This document shows positions 33,416 to 41,235 of a stretch of 64,000 nucleotides of DNA, in pieces. The position numbers and the translations under genes were made by a program. Each line of letters opens with the position of its first letter. The first letter of the stretch is position 1. Under the pieces are notes generated by a model, which worked only from the letters and a program-made list of their open reading frames with translations, was not told the origin of the DNA and ran no database searches. The stretch is from contig JAUHYW010000020.1 of the NCBI GenBank assembly GCA_030426085.1, forward strand, positions 1 to 64,000. Reading direction: 5' to 3'. This stretch comes from a bacterium. GTDB lineage: Bacteria > Myxococcota_A > Bradymonadia > UBA7976 > UBA1532.

Positions 33416-34456
33416 ATGAAACGCGCCCGCCGCGGCCGGTCCGGCCGCCCGCTCCACCGCACCGACGCCCGCAGCGATGGCCGCGAGGCGCTGGTCGCCG
33501 AGGTCGCCGCCGAGGCCATCGAGGTCGACGGGGCCGATCGACCCATCCTGCTCGCCGACGACACCGACGGCGCCCTCGAAGCGGCGCTCGACCGCCCGAT
33601 CCACCGCTGGGACCGCATGGCCCGGGGTGATCGGCCGGCGACGGCGTGGCCGGTGTTCGCCGCCGAGGGCGACGCGGCGCTGCGCTTGCCCAAGGCCAAG
33701 GCCGCGCTCGACATGGCCCTGCACGCGCTGGCCTCGGTGCTGGCGCCGGGGGCGGCGCTCTGGCTGTACGGGGCCAACGACGAGGGCATCCGCTCGGTGG
33801 GCAAGCGGCTCGATCCGCTGTTCACCGAAGCCGATACCGTGCTGATCAAGCGCCGCTGTCGGGTGTGGCGCGCGCTCCGCACCGAGGCCCCGCCCCGGGC
33901 GCCGCTGGCGGCGTGGCGCAGCGAGACCCGCATCGCGCTGCCCGGCGGCCCCACGCCGTGGATCGAGTACCCCGGCGTATTCGCCGCGGGGCGCTTCGAT
34001 CCGGCGACGGCGGCGCTCGTCGAGGCGATGGCCCCGGTGGCGCCGGGCGCGCGGGTGCTGGACTTCGGCTGCGGCGCGGGGGCCCTGGCGGCGGCGCTCC
34101 GTCAGCGGGCGCCCGAGGCGCGGCTGCACCTGCTCGACGCCGACGCGGTGGCGATCGAGGCGGCCCGGGAGAACGTGCCCGGCGCCGATGTGCACCTGGG
34201 AGACGGCTGGCGGGCGGCGCCCGATGTCCGGGTCGATCGGGTGGTGAGCAACCCGCCCATCCACCGGGGCAAGGGCGAGGACTTCGGCGCGCTCGCGGCT
34301 CTGATCGCCGAGGCCCCGGGCCACCTGAAGGCCGGCGGTCTGCTCGAGCTGGTGGTGCAGTCCCAGGTGCCGGTGCGGGCGTGGCTCGACGATCGCTTCG
34401 CCCGGGTCGAGGCGGTGTTCGACGACGGCCGGTTCACGGTGTGGAGGGCGCGATGA
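33416..34456 (+). CDS. RsmC/RlmG-like class I rRNA methyltransferase
   Basis: The 346-aa product has the two-domain layout of RsmC-type 16S rRNA guanine-N2 methyltransferases. A degenerate N-terminal half (LPKAKAALDMALHAL, WLYGANDEGIRS) precedes a catalytic half with YPGVFAAGRFDPATAALVEA, RVLDFGCGAGALAAALRQRA (SAM motif I) and VSNPPIHRGKGEDF (the NPPF/NPPIH target-base motif, about residue 280). The product probably modifies a guanine in rRNA, but exact site specificity cannot be read. Its stop overlaps the next start (ATGA), so the two RNA-modification genes form an operon. Confidence 0.87.
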   Translation: MKRARRGRSGRPLHRTDARSDGREALVAEVAAEAIEVDGADRPILLADDTDGALEAALDRPIHRWDRMARGDRPATAWPVFAAEGDAALRLPKAKAALDMALHALASVLAPGAALWLYGANDEGIRSVGKRLDPLFTEADTVLIKRRCRVWRALRTEAPPRAPLAAWRSETRIALPGGPTPWIEYPGVFAAGRFDPATAALVEAMAPVAPGARVLDFGCGAGALAAALRQRAPEARLHLLDADAVAIEAARENVPGADVHLGDGWRAAPDVRVDRVVSNPPIHRGKGEDFGALAALIAEAPGHLKAGGLLELVVQSQVPVRAWLDDRFARVEAVFDDGRFTVWRAR

Positions 34457-35169
34457 CGGTGCGGCTGGACAAGCTCCTGGTCGATCGGGGGCTGGGCTCG
34501 CGCAAGACGGTGCGCAAGCTGGTCAAGAAGGGCTTCGTCGAGGTCGACGGGGCGGTGAACCGGCACTACGACGGGCACGTCCCGCGGGACGCCCGGGTGG
34601 TGGTCGATGGGGTCGAGTGGGGGCCGCTGCCCCGGGTGGTCGCCTGGCACAAGCCGACGGGGCTGGTCTCGACGGTGGGCGACCCCCACGGGCGGGCCGA
34701 TCTGCGCGACGCGCTGCCTCCGCCGTGGGGCGGGCGGCTGCACCCGGTGGGGCGCCTGGACGCCGAGACGAGCGGGCTGCTGCTGTTCAGCCTCGACGGC
34801 AAGCTGACCCAGTGGCTGCTGCACCCCAAGCGGGCGATCGAGCGGACCTATGTGGCGGTGGTCGAGGGCCGCCCCGAGCCGGCGCTGGTCGACGTGCTCG
34901 CGGCGGGGGTCGAGACGAGCGATGGGGTGTTCGGCGGGCGCATCGAGCAGATCGAAGGGGCGGTGGTCCGACTGACGGTGACCGAGGGCAAGCACCGCAT
35001 GGTGCGGCGCATGCTGGCCAACGCGGGGCACCCGGTGCTCGAGCTGACCCGGGTGCGCTACGGCGGCTTCGAGTTGGGCGCGCTGGCCGAGGGCGCCTGC
35101 CGGGCGGCGACGGACGCCGAGCAGGCGTGGCTCGCCGAGCGCGGCGCGCCGGCCGATCCCCGAGGCTGA
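34453..35169 (+). CDS. RsuA/RluB/E/F-family rRNA pseudouridine synthase
   Basis: The 238-aa product has an N-terminal S4 RNA-binding domain (MTVRLDKLLVDRGLGSRKTV, FVEVDGAVN). The pseudouridine synthase core has AWHKPTGLVST, the catalytic HPVGRLDAETSGLLLFSLDG (Asp in GRLD, about residue 101), KRAIERTYVAVVEG and TEGKHRMVRRMLANAGHPVL. The short length and the GRLDAETSGLLL version fit the RsuA-type subfamily. Whether U516 of 16S or a 23S site is the target is not decidable. The start overlaps the RsmC-like stop by 4 nt. Confidence 0.92.
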   Translation: MTVRLDKLLVDRGLGSRKTVRKLVKKGFVEVDGAVNRHYDGHVPRDARVVVDGVEWGPLPRVVAWHKPTGLVSTVGDPHGRADLRDALPPPWGGRLHPVGRLDAETSGLLLFSLDGKLTQWLLHPKRAIERTYVAVVEGRPEPALVDVLAAGVETSDGVFGGRIEQIEGAVVRLTVTEGKHRMVRRMLANAGHPVLELTRVRYGGFELGALAEGACRAATDAEQAWLAERGAPADPRG

Positions 35170-35201
35170 CCGGCGGGCCCGACCCCGACCGCAGCCGAGG
35201 C

Positions 35202-35585
35202 TCAGTTCAGCGCGTTGGGCTCGGCGAGGGTGAACGGGGCGACGCGGGCGTCGAACATCTCACCCTCGGCGGTGAGCATCTGGTAGGTGCCGTGCATCGA
35301 GCCGACCGGCGTCGGCAGCGGGCAGGCGCTGGTGTACTCGAACGACTGCCCCTCGGTGAGCAACGGCTGCTCCCCGACGACCCCCGGGCCCTCGACCTCT
35401 TCGACCCGGCCGCTGCCGTCGGTGATGACCCAGTGGCGGCTGATGAGCTTGACCGGCACCGCCGCGGTGTTGGTGATGCGCACCCGGTAGGCGAAGAAGT
35501 AGTAGCCGTCCTCGGGGGACGAGCGGTCGGGGACATAGGCCGAGCGCACCCGCACCCGCACCCCGCGGGTGGTGGCGTCCGACAT
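35202..35585 (-). CDS. apaG: ApaG-domain protein
   Basis: The 127-aa product matches ApaG in length and motifs: VRVRSAYVPDRSSPEDGYYF, FAYRVRITNTAAVPVKLISR, HWVITDGSGRVEEVEGPGVVG and QSFEYTSACPLPTPVGSMHG followed by TYQM. ApaG is a small FnIII-like beta-sandwich protein linked genetically to Co2+/Mg2+ resistance; its biochemical role is unsettled. ATG 35585 has AGGAGG at 35590-35595, 4 nt upstream. It is last of a three-gene minus-strand operon. Confidence 0.93.
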   Translation of the reverse strand: MSDATTRGVRVRVRSAYVPDRSSPEDGYYFFAYRVRITNTAAVPVKLISRHWVITDGSGRVEEVEGPGVVGEQPLLTEGQSFEYTSACPLPTPVGSMHGTYQMLTAEGEMFDARVAPFTLAEPNALN

Positions 35586-35618
35586 GAGACCTCCTCGTGC
35601 ATGCGCCGGGGCGCGGGT

Positions 35619-36401
35619 TCACCAATCGTCACCGAAGTCGTCGAACCGGCCATGTCGGCCCTTGCCGTCGGCGAAGCGGCGGGCGCCTCGGGCGGTCTCC
35701 CGGATCAGCGCCGGGGCCGCGTCTTCGAACTCCCGGCGCAGCGCCTCGGGCAGCGGAGCGTCGAAGGCGGCGTAGGCCGAGGCCCGATCGACGGCGAGGC
35801 AGGTCGCGGGGAAGGCCGCGATGCGCTGGGCGAGCGCCTCGGCCTCGCGGCGGGCCCGGCCCTCGGCGACGACCCGGTTGACGAGGCCCATCGACAGCGC
35901 CTCGTCGGCGTCGACCGGGCGGCCGGTGAGGATGAGGTCCAGTGCCCGGCTCAGGCCGATGAGGCGGGGCAGCCGCACGGTGCCCCCGTCGACGAGCGGC
36001 ACCCCCCACCGGCGGCAGAAGACCCCCAGCGTCGCGGTGTCTTCGGCGACCCGCATGTCGCACCACAGCGCCAGCTCGAGCCCCCCGGCGACCGCGTAGC
36101 CGGAGATGGCGGCGATGACCGGCTTCGAGAGGCACATGCGGCTGGGGCCCATCGGGCCCGGGCCGTGGGCGGTGAGGCGGTTGGGGCGGCCGGCGGCGAT
36201 GGCCTCGAGGTCGGCCCCGGCGCAGAAGTGCCCTCCGGCGCCCCACAGCACGGCGGCCCGGGCGTCGGGGTCGGCCTCGAAGGCTTCGAACGCGGCGAAG
36301 AGCGCGTCGGCGGTCTCCCGGTCGACGGCGTTGCGCACGTTGGGGCGGTCGAGGATCACCGTGGTGACCGGGCCGTCACGCTCGGTGCGGACGGCGATCA
36401 T
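35619..36401 (-). CDS. enoyl-CoA hydratase/isomerase-family (crotonase-fold) protein
   Basis: The 260-aa product is of normal crotonase length. It has VILDRPNVRNAVDRETADAL, the oxyanion-hole segment GAGGHFCAGADLEAI, and AAISGYAVAGGLELALWCDM, which keeps one acidic residue equivalent to the first catalytic Glu. The second catalytic Glu, normally in a P-E-x-x-L-G-x-x-P motif, is absent: the segment reads VFCRRWGVPLVDGG. It may therefore be an isomerase-like or otherwise altered crotonase rather than a standard hydratase. It lies 10 nt after the GYF_2/AgmX gene and 33 nt before apaG. Confidence 0.85.
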   Translation of the reverse strand: MIAVRTERDGPVTTVILDRPNVRNAVDRETADALFAAFEAFEADPDARAAVLWGAGGHFCAGADLEAIAAGRPNRLTAHGPGPMGPSRMCLSKPVIAAISGYAVAGGLELALWCDMRVAEDTATLGVFCRRWGVPLVDGGTVRLPRLIGLSRALDLILTGRPVDADEALSMGLVNRVVAEGRARREAEALAQRIAAFPATCLAVDRASAYAAFDAPLPEALRREFEDAAPALIRETARGARRFADGKGRHGRFDDFGDDW

Positions 36402-36411
36402 CGGCGGCGGC

Positions 36412-38073
36412 TCACAGCTTGATCGGCAGGGGGAAGTTCATCGGGTCGCCGGTGAACTCGGGGAAGCGCAGGGACTTGAGCACGCCCTCGATGCAGCCCT
36501 CGGCGGACGTGCCCCGGAGCGACGCCGAGACGACCCGGGTGCGGGCGATGCGCCCGTTGCGGTTGATGGTGACGTGCACCGTCACGAGCTTGCCCTTGAG
36601 CGCCGGCACGTCGGCGGCGCAGGCGCTGAACCTGCCCGAGGCGGCGTTCTTCACCGACTCGATGTCGCTGCGGGAGAGTATGACCGGCTTGTCGGGCTTG
36701 GGCGGCGGCGCCGGCGGCCGGGGCTTCCACCGGCGGACCGGGGGCTTGGGCGCCGGCTTCTCGGCGTCGATCACCGCGTCGACGACGGCGTCGACCACCG
36801 CGTCCACCACGGCGTCGGGGGCCCCGGCGTCGACCGGCGGCGGCGCGGCGTCGGGGATGGCGACGTCGACCGGCGGCGGCGCGGCGTCGACCGGCGGCGG
36901 CGGCGGCGGCGCGGCGTCGGGCTCGGTCGTGTCGCCGGTCCCGATCACGGCCAGCACGCCGACCCCGATGCCCCCCCCGAGCACCATCAGCAGCAGCGCG
37001 AGCAGGATCGGCTTCTTCTTGGATCCGGTGGGCTCGCGGGCGGCCGAGGTGATCCGAGGGCCGTCGGGCCCGAACGGCGAGGCGGCGGGCTCGGCAGGCT
37101 CGGCGGACTCGGCCATCGCCCCGAAGTCGACCCCGCCCTGGGGAGCGGCCGGCGCGCCGAACGGCGAGGGGTCGGCGTCGGGTACGAGCGACGCCGCGGC
37201 GGTCGCCCCGGCGTGGGGTTCGATGGCCGGCGCCTGCCCGAACGGGGACGGCGGGGCCGGCGCGCCGGGGATCTCCTCGACCGGCTCCAGCTCGTCGATG
37301 GACTCGATCTCTTCGACCTCGGCCACCTCTTCGAGCAGGTCGTCGAAGAGATCGGCGTCGCCCAGCTCCATCGTGCCGTCGGCCGGCGGCTCGGGGATCG
37401 GCGCGGCGAGCGGCTCGGCGCCGAGCGGGGGGCCGTCGTCCCGGATCAGATCACCGAAGAGGTCGGCGTCGCCCAGCTCCATCGTGCCTTCGTCCCCGCC
37501 GGGGGCCGCCTGTCCGGAGACGGCGGGCATGTCCGGGCGACGCGGGCCGAGCGGCGCGGGCGGGGCTGGCGTCCGGGGCCCGAGCGGCGCGGGCGGCGCC
37601 GGCTTGCGAGGACCGAGCGAGGCCGGCGGGCTCTTGCCGAACGGCGAAGGGGGCGCGGCCTTGCCGAACGGCGAAGGCGGGCCGGGACGGGGCGCCATCG
37701 GCGGGGCCGGCGCGCCGATGGTCATCTCGTCGTCGACCCCCGGCGCGGCGGGCGGCGCGGGCTCGGCCGGCGGATCATCGAGCAGCGCGTCGACCGCTGC
37801 TCCGAGGTCGGGATCGGCGTCCACGTCCCCCAGCAGCGTGCGCTCGTCGTCGTCGAGTTCGCCGAAGAGGGTGTCGAAGTCGGCGGCGACGGTCTTGTCA
37901 CCCTCCGAGAAGAGGTGCATGAACTCGGGGAGTTGGCAGAGCGCCACCCAGTCGTTCATGCCGGCGCGCCAGACGAGCGTATCGCCGACGATCACCTTCT
38001 GCTCGAAGAGCTGCTGCACCTCGTGAGCCGGCATCGGCCCGAGCTGCTCATCCTGGACGAGGGCGTACCACAT
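36412..38073 (-). CDS. GYF_2-domain / AgmX-PglI C-terminal domain protein
   Basis: The 553-aa product starts with a GYF_2 domain (MWYALVQDEQLGPMPAHEVQ onward, residues 1-50). A long acidic, Pro/Ala-rich middle carries the repeats PFGKAAP, PFGKSPP, LGPRKPAPPAPLGPR and two copies of EGTMELGDADLFGDL or DGTMELGDADLFDDL. One membrane helix follows (KKPILLALLLMVLGGGIGVG, about residue 363), then an Asp/Ala/Pro linker. The C-terminal 90 residues (ILSRSDIESVKNAASGRFSA, VTVHVTINRNGRI) are the AgmX/PglI TonB-like domain typical of myxobacterial gliding/envelope proteins. It probably spans the inner membrane with the GYF_2 end in the cytoplasm. The start at ATG 38073 opens directly on the GYF fold. Confidence 0.85.
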   Translation of the reverse strand: MWYALVQDEQLGPMPAHEVQQLFEQKVIVGDTLVWRAGMNDWVALCQLPEFMHLFSEGDKTVAADFDTLFGELDDDERTLLGDVDADPDLGAAVDALLDDPPAEPAPPAAPGVDDEMTIGAPAPPMAPRPGPPSPFGKAAPPSPFGKSPPASLGPRKPAPPAPLGPRTPAPPAPLGPRRPDMPAVSGQAAPGGDEGTMELGDADLFGDLIRDDGPPLGAEPLAAPIPEPPADGTMELGDADLFDDLLEEVAEVEEIESIDELEPVEEIPGAPAPPSPFGQAPAIEPHAGATAAASLVPDADPSPFGAPAAPQGGVDFGAMAESAEPAEPAASPFGPDGPRITSAAREPTGSKKKPILLALLLMVLGGGIGVGVLAVIGTGDTTEPDAAPPPPPPVDAAPPPVDVAIPDAAPPPVDAGAPDAVVDAVVDAVVDAVIDAEKPAPKPPVRRWKPRPPAPPPKPDKPVILSRSDIESVKNAASGRFSACAADVPALKGKLVTVHVTINRNGRIARTRVVSASLRGTSAEGCIEGVLKSLRFPEFTGDPMNFPLPIKL

Positions 38074-38081
38074 CGAACGGG

Positions 38082-38087
38082 AACTTA
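38082..38087 (-). promoter_or_regulatory. candidate -10 element of a leaderless promoter for the GYF_2/AgmX gene
   Basis: TAAGTT on the minus strand ends 8 nt before ATG 38073, with no Shine-Dalgarno between (CCCGTTCG). Confidence 0.35.
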
Positions 38088-38293
38088 CCCCATGCGGGGC
38101 CGGGGGCAAAGGACGCGCTGGCCGATGGGCCGATTCGGGGTGCGTCCCCCAGCGTCGGAGCGCGCTTCGGCTTGCAACCGTGCGCCTGGATCCGGCCTCC
38201 TAAGATCACGTTCTTCCGTATTCAGATCTTTTTCGCTCTGCACCCGTGGCCCGCCGCACGGCGCCGCCGCCGCAATCGACAGGAGAACCCGCA

Positions 38294-39073
38294 ATGTCCC
38301 AGTTCACCGACGACCTGCTCGCCGAGGTCAAGCAGTCCGTGGCGGCCGACGTCGCCGCCGAGGAGGCCCGGCTCGAGGCCGAGCGGGCCGCCCGCGCCGC
38401 CGCCGAGGCGCAGGCCGCCCGCGAGGTAGAGGCGGCCCGCCGGGCGGAGATCGACGCCCGCCTCGAGGCCGAACGCCACCGGCGCCGGCTGGCCACCGAA
38501 GGCCGTCAGGCCGCCGCCGAGCCGGTCGTGCCCCCCGCCGACGCCCCCGCCGCTTCGCCGCACGCCGCCCACTTCGCCCAGCCGGCGACCCGGCTCGCGG
38601 CCGCCCCCACCCAGCCCGCCGCGCCGCGCCACGGCGCCGGCTTCTACTTCGTGGTGATGGGCCTGCCGATGCTGTGCATCACCGCCATCGTGGTCGCCTG
38701 GCTGCTCAACTCGCCCCAGCCGTCCCTGGATCCGGTCCCCCTGCCGCCGACCGCCGATCGGGCGGCGCCGAGCGGGCCGATCCCCCAGGTGGCCGCGCCC
38801 GGCGAGGGCGCCGAGGCGGTCGACCGGCGGGTCAGCACCGGGGCCGAGGCCGACGAGGTCGCCGACGCGCCCGAGGGCGACGAGGCCGCCGAGGAGGCCG
38901 AAAGCGCCGAGAAGAAGGAGAGCGCCGCCGCGCGCAAGGCCCGCCTCGCGCGGGAGAAGAAGCGGGCCGAGGCCCGCCGCCGCGCCGCGGAGGCCCGCCG
39001 GGCCGCGAAGGAGGCCGAGGAGAAGAAGCGCGGCACGCTCGATCTCGGCAAGGACTTCATGCAGGCAGAGTGA
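38294..39073 (+). CDS. single-pass membrane protein with charged coiled coils
   Basis: The 259-aa product starts at ATG 38294 with AGGAGA at 38281-38286. Residues 1-80 form an Ala/Glu/Arg-rich coiled coil (AADVAAEEARLEAERAARAA). A membrane helix follows at about 120-140 (FYFVVMGLPMLCITAIVVAW), then a Pro-rich, acidic linker and a second highly charged Lys/Glu/Ala/Arg coiled coil up to the C-terminus. No family was recognised; the layout suggests a scaffold or TolA-like spacer protein. It is divergent from the GYF_2/AgmX gene across 220 nt that contain a conspicuously A/T-rich patch at about 38200-38240, the likely promoter zone. Confidence 0.7.
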   Translation: MSQFTDDLLAEVKQSVAADVAAEEARLEAERAARAAAEAQAAREVEAARRAEIDARLEAERHRRRLATEGRQAAAEPVVPPADAPAASPHAAHFAQPATRLAAAPTQPAAPRHGAGFYFVVMGLPMLCITAIVVAWLLNSPQPSLDPVPLPPTADRAAPSGPIPQVAAPGEGAEAVDRRVSTGAEADEVADAPEGDEAAEEAESAEKKESAAARKARLAREKKRAEARRRAAEARRAAKEAEEKKRGTLDLGKDFMQAE

Positions 39074-39097
39074 CCGCGCCCGCGTGACCGCCCCCAC

Positions 39098-40087
39098 CTA
39101 CCAGCCGATCCCCAGCAACAGCCCGATCTCGACCTGATGCCGCCGCTCGATCGGCGCGTCGTCCTCGTCCGGCTCGTCCGGCTCGCCCGGCTCGGTCGAC
39201 GGATCCCCATCGGCCTCGGCGGTCGGCGCGCCGATCTCGACGAGGTTGTAGCCCGCTTCGAGGTCCACCGAGAGCCGGGAAGCGCCGGGCCCGGGCAGGT
39301 CGATCCCGACCCCGATGACCGGCAGCACTCCGAGCTGCACCTCGGCCGGCGCGATGACCATGCGCGGCTCGATGCCCAGCCACAGGGCGGGCCACACCGG
39401 CCCGTCGCCCCCGTAGAGCCCGCTGCGCAGCCGGGCGCCCACGCTCCAGAACTGCACGTCGTCGACGAGCGGCAGCCGCCCGGTGATCGCGCCGACGACG
39501 AACCACCGCCCGCTGCGGCTGTGCAGCTCGGCCTCGAGGACCCCCAGCGGCCCCCCGCCGTCCCACGCGGCCCAGGCACCCCCGGCCCGCAGGCCCCAGG
39601 TCAGCCGGTCCAGCTCGCGGCGGTCGGCGGCCAGGGGCGGATCGGGGCCCGGATCGGGCGCGGCCAGCAGCGACGCGATCCACCCCCGGGCGGCGGCCGG
39701 CCACGCGTCGGCGTCGGGCAGCGGCGCCCGCACGGCGACCGGGCGCAGGTCGGCCCGGTGACGGGTCAGCACCACCTCGGACAGCGCCTCGAGGCGGATC
39801 GCGCGGCAGGTGATCCAGGCTTCGGCGCCCAGCGCGGCGGCGGCGGCGGCCGGCGTGCCGCTGGTGCCCAGGACCTCGGCCGCCCGCTCGGGCCCGGCGA
39901 CCCGCCGCTCGGGCAGGGCCTCGACCAGCGCCTCGTGCACCGCGGCGCCCAGGGCCCGGGCCAGCTCGGGATCGAGGTTGGCGGCCTGCGGGGGGAATAC
40001 GACCAGATCGGCCTTCGGAGCAGCCGCCGCGACCCCGACCGCGCCGAGCATGAGCGCGGCGCTCCAGCGGATGAGGCGCCGGCTCAC
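39098..40087 (-). CDS. exported protein with FlgO/TolB-N-like domain and beta-barrel-like C-terminus
   Basis: The 329-aa product has a cleavable Sec signal (WSAALMLGAVGVAAAAPKAD). Residues about 25-150 resemble the alpha/beta fold of FlgO/TolB-N-type periplasmic domains (LVVFPPQAANLDPELARAL, ALGAEAWITCRAIRL). The C-terminal part (about 160-329) alternates Gly/aromatic beta strands (LRAGGAWAAWDGGGPLGVLE, GRWFVVGAITGRL) and ends in QVEIGLLLGIGW, an outer-membrane barrel-like end. An acidic insert (EPGEPDEPDEDD) lies before the final strand. Its GTG start overlaps the histidine kinase stop as GTGA. Confidence 0.65.
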   Translation of the reverse strand: MSRRLIRWSAALMLGAVGVAAAAPKADLVVFPPQAANLDPELARALGAAVHEALVEALPERRVAGPERAAEVLGTSGTPAAAAAALGAEAWITCRAIRLEALSEVVLTRHRADLRPVAVRAPLPDADAWPAAARGWIASLLAAPDPGPDPPLAADRRELDRLTWGLRAGGAWAAWDGGGPLGVLEAELHSRSGRWFVVGAITGRLPLVDDVQFWSVGARLRSGLYGGDGPVWPALWLGIEPRMVIAPAEVQLGVLPVIGVGIDLPGPGASRLSVDLEAGYNLVEIGAPTAEADGDPSTEPGEPDEPDEDDAPIERRHQVEIGLLLGIGW

Positions 40088-41115
40088 GGGCGATCTCCAG
40101 CGGGCGGCCCCACGTCGGGCAACGCCGCTTCGGGATCGAGGGTGAAACCGAACGCCGCCCCCTGCCCTTCGACGCCCCAGGCGTGGATCCGACCCCCGTG
40201 GCGCTCGACGGCGCAGCGGGCCACCGCCAGCCCGACGCCCTGGCCCGAGAACTCGGCGTCGGTGTGATAGCGCACGAAGGCATTGAAGATGCTGTCGGCG
40301 TAGGTCGGCCCGAAGCCGGCGCCGTCGTCCCGCAGCACGAAGCCTCCGGCCGCGCGGCGCAGCGTGACGTGGGCCGGAGATCGCGGCGCCGAGAAGCGCC
40401 AGGCGTTGGCGAGCAACTCGTCGACGAGCCCCCGCAGCAGCCGCCGATCGCCGACGACCCGCAGTTCGGGGTCCCGCCGCCAGCGCACGTCGCGCTCGGG
40501 CGCGGCCTCGCGCAGCGCCTCGTCGGCCTCGTCGGCCAGCGCGCCGAGGTCGACCGGCTCGGCCTCGAACGGGCGGCGCACCATCTGGGTCAGCCGGACG
40601 AGCGCCGCCATGCGGGCGTCGAGGCGATGGGTGGCGGCCCGGATGCGGGCGAGGTAGAGCCGGGCCTCGGGGTCGAGCACGTCGCCGACGTCTTCGACGA
40701 GCGCCTGCCCGAAGCCGTCGATGGCCCGCAGCGGCGCCCGCAGATCGTGGGAGACCGCCCGCCCGAAGCTCTCGAGGGTGCCATCGATGACCCGCACCTC
40801 GGCCGCGCGGCGGGCGATGCGGCGGGCGGCGACCCGGCGGCGGGCGGCGGCCCGAGCGACGCGGGCGGGCAGGTGTTCGAGCTCGCTCCGGCTCAGCACC
40901 TCGTCGGCGCCGGCGGTGAGGGCGGCGAGCGCAGCGGCGTCATCGTCGACGAGGGCCACCACCGGCGCCGGGGCGCCGTCCTCGGCCAACGTGGCGATGC
41001 GGTCGAGGCAGCGCCCGTCGACCACCCGGGCGTCGGCGGGTACGGCCCGGCCGGCGACGTCCGGCCAGCGCCCTTCGGGGTCGTAGAGCCACAGCGCAGG
41101 CGATGAGGCGGGCAT
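40084..41115 (-). CDS. soluble sensor histidine kinase with degenerate receiver-like N-terminus
   Basis: The 343-aa product has HisKA (FGRAVSHDLRAPLRAIDGF, His123) and a HATPase_c domain with LVDELLANAWRFS (N box), LRDDGAGFG (G1), FNAFVRYHTDAEFSGQGVGL (F and G2 boxes). Residues 1-85 look like the second half of a receiver (PVVALVDDDAAALAALTAGA), without a full acidic pocket. No membrane helix is present, so it should sense a cytoplasmic signal or partner. There is no adjacent response regulator; the coupled downstream gene encodes an exported barrel-like protein. ATG 41115 follows GGGAG. Confidence 0.9.
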   Translation of the reverse strand: MPASSPALWLYDPEGRWPDVAGRAVPADARVVDGRCLDRIATLAEDGAPAPVVALVDDDAAALAALTAGADEVLSRSELEHLPARVARAAARRRVAARRIARRAAEVRVIDGTLESFGRAVSHDLRAPLRAIDGFGQALVEDVGDVLDPEARLYLARIRAATHRLDARMAALVRLTQMVRRPFEAEPVDLGALADEADEALREAAPERDVRWRRDPELRVVGDRRLLRGLVDELLANAWRFSAPRSPAHVTLRRAAGGFVLRDDGAGFGPTYADSIFNAFVRYHTDAEFSGQGVGLAVARCAVERHGGRIHAWGVEGQGAAFGFTLDPEAALPDVGPPAGDRP

Positions 41116-41223
41116 CGTGCTCCCTGGTCGATCGCCACCACTCTCTGCGGCAGCCGGCCGCGCGTCAAGCGCCGCCGCGCCGCATCCCCGTCGGCGCGAA
41201 GCGGCGCGCGGCGGGCGGGCGTG

Positions 41224-41229
41224 TATGAT
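41224..41229 (+). promoter_or_regulatory. candidate -10 element of a leaderless promoter for the amidase gene
   Basis: TATGAT matches the -10 consensus at five of six positions and ends 6 nt before ATG 41236. This would make the start codon the first transcribed bases. It also argues against the upstream in-frame GTG 41221. Confidence 0.45.
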
Positions 41230-41235
41230 ACCGCC

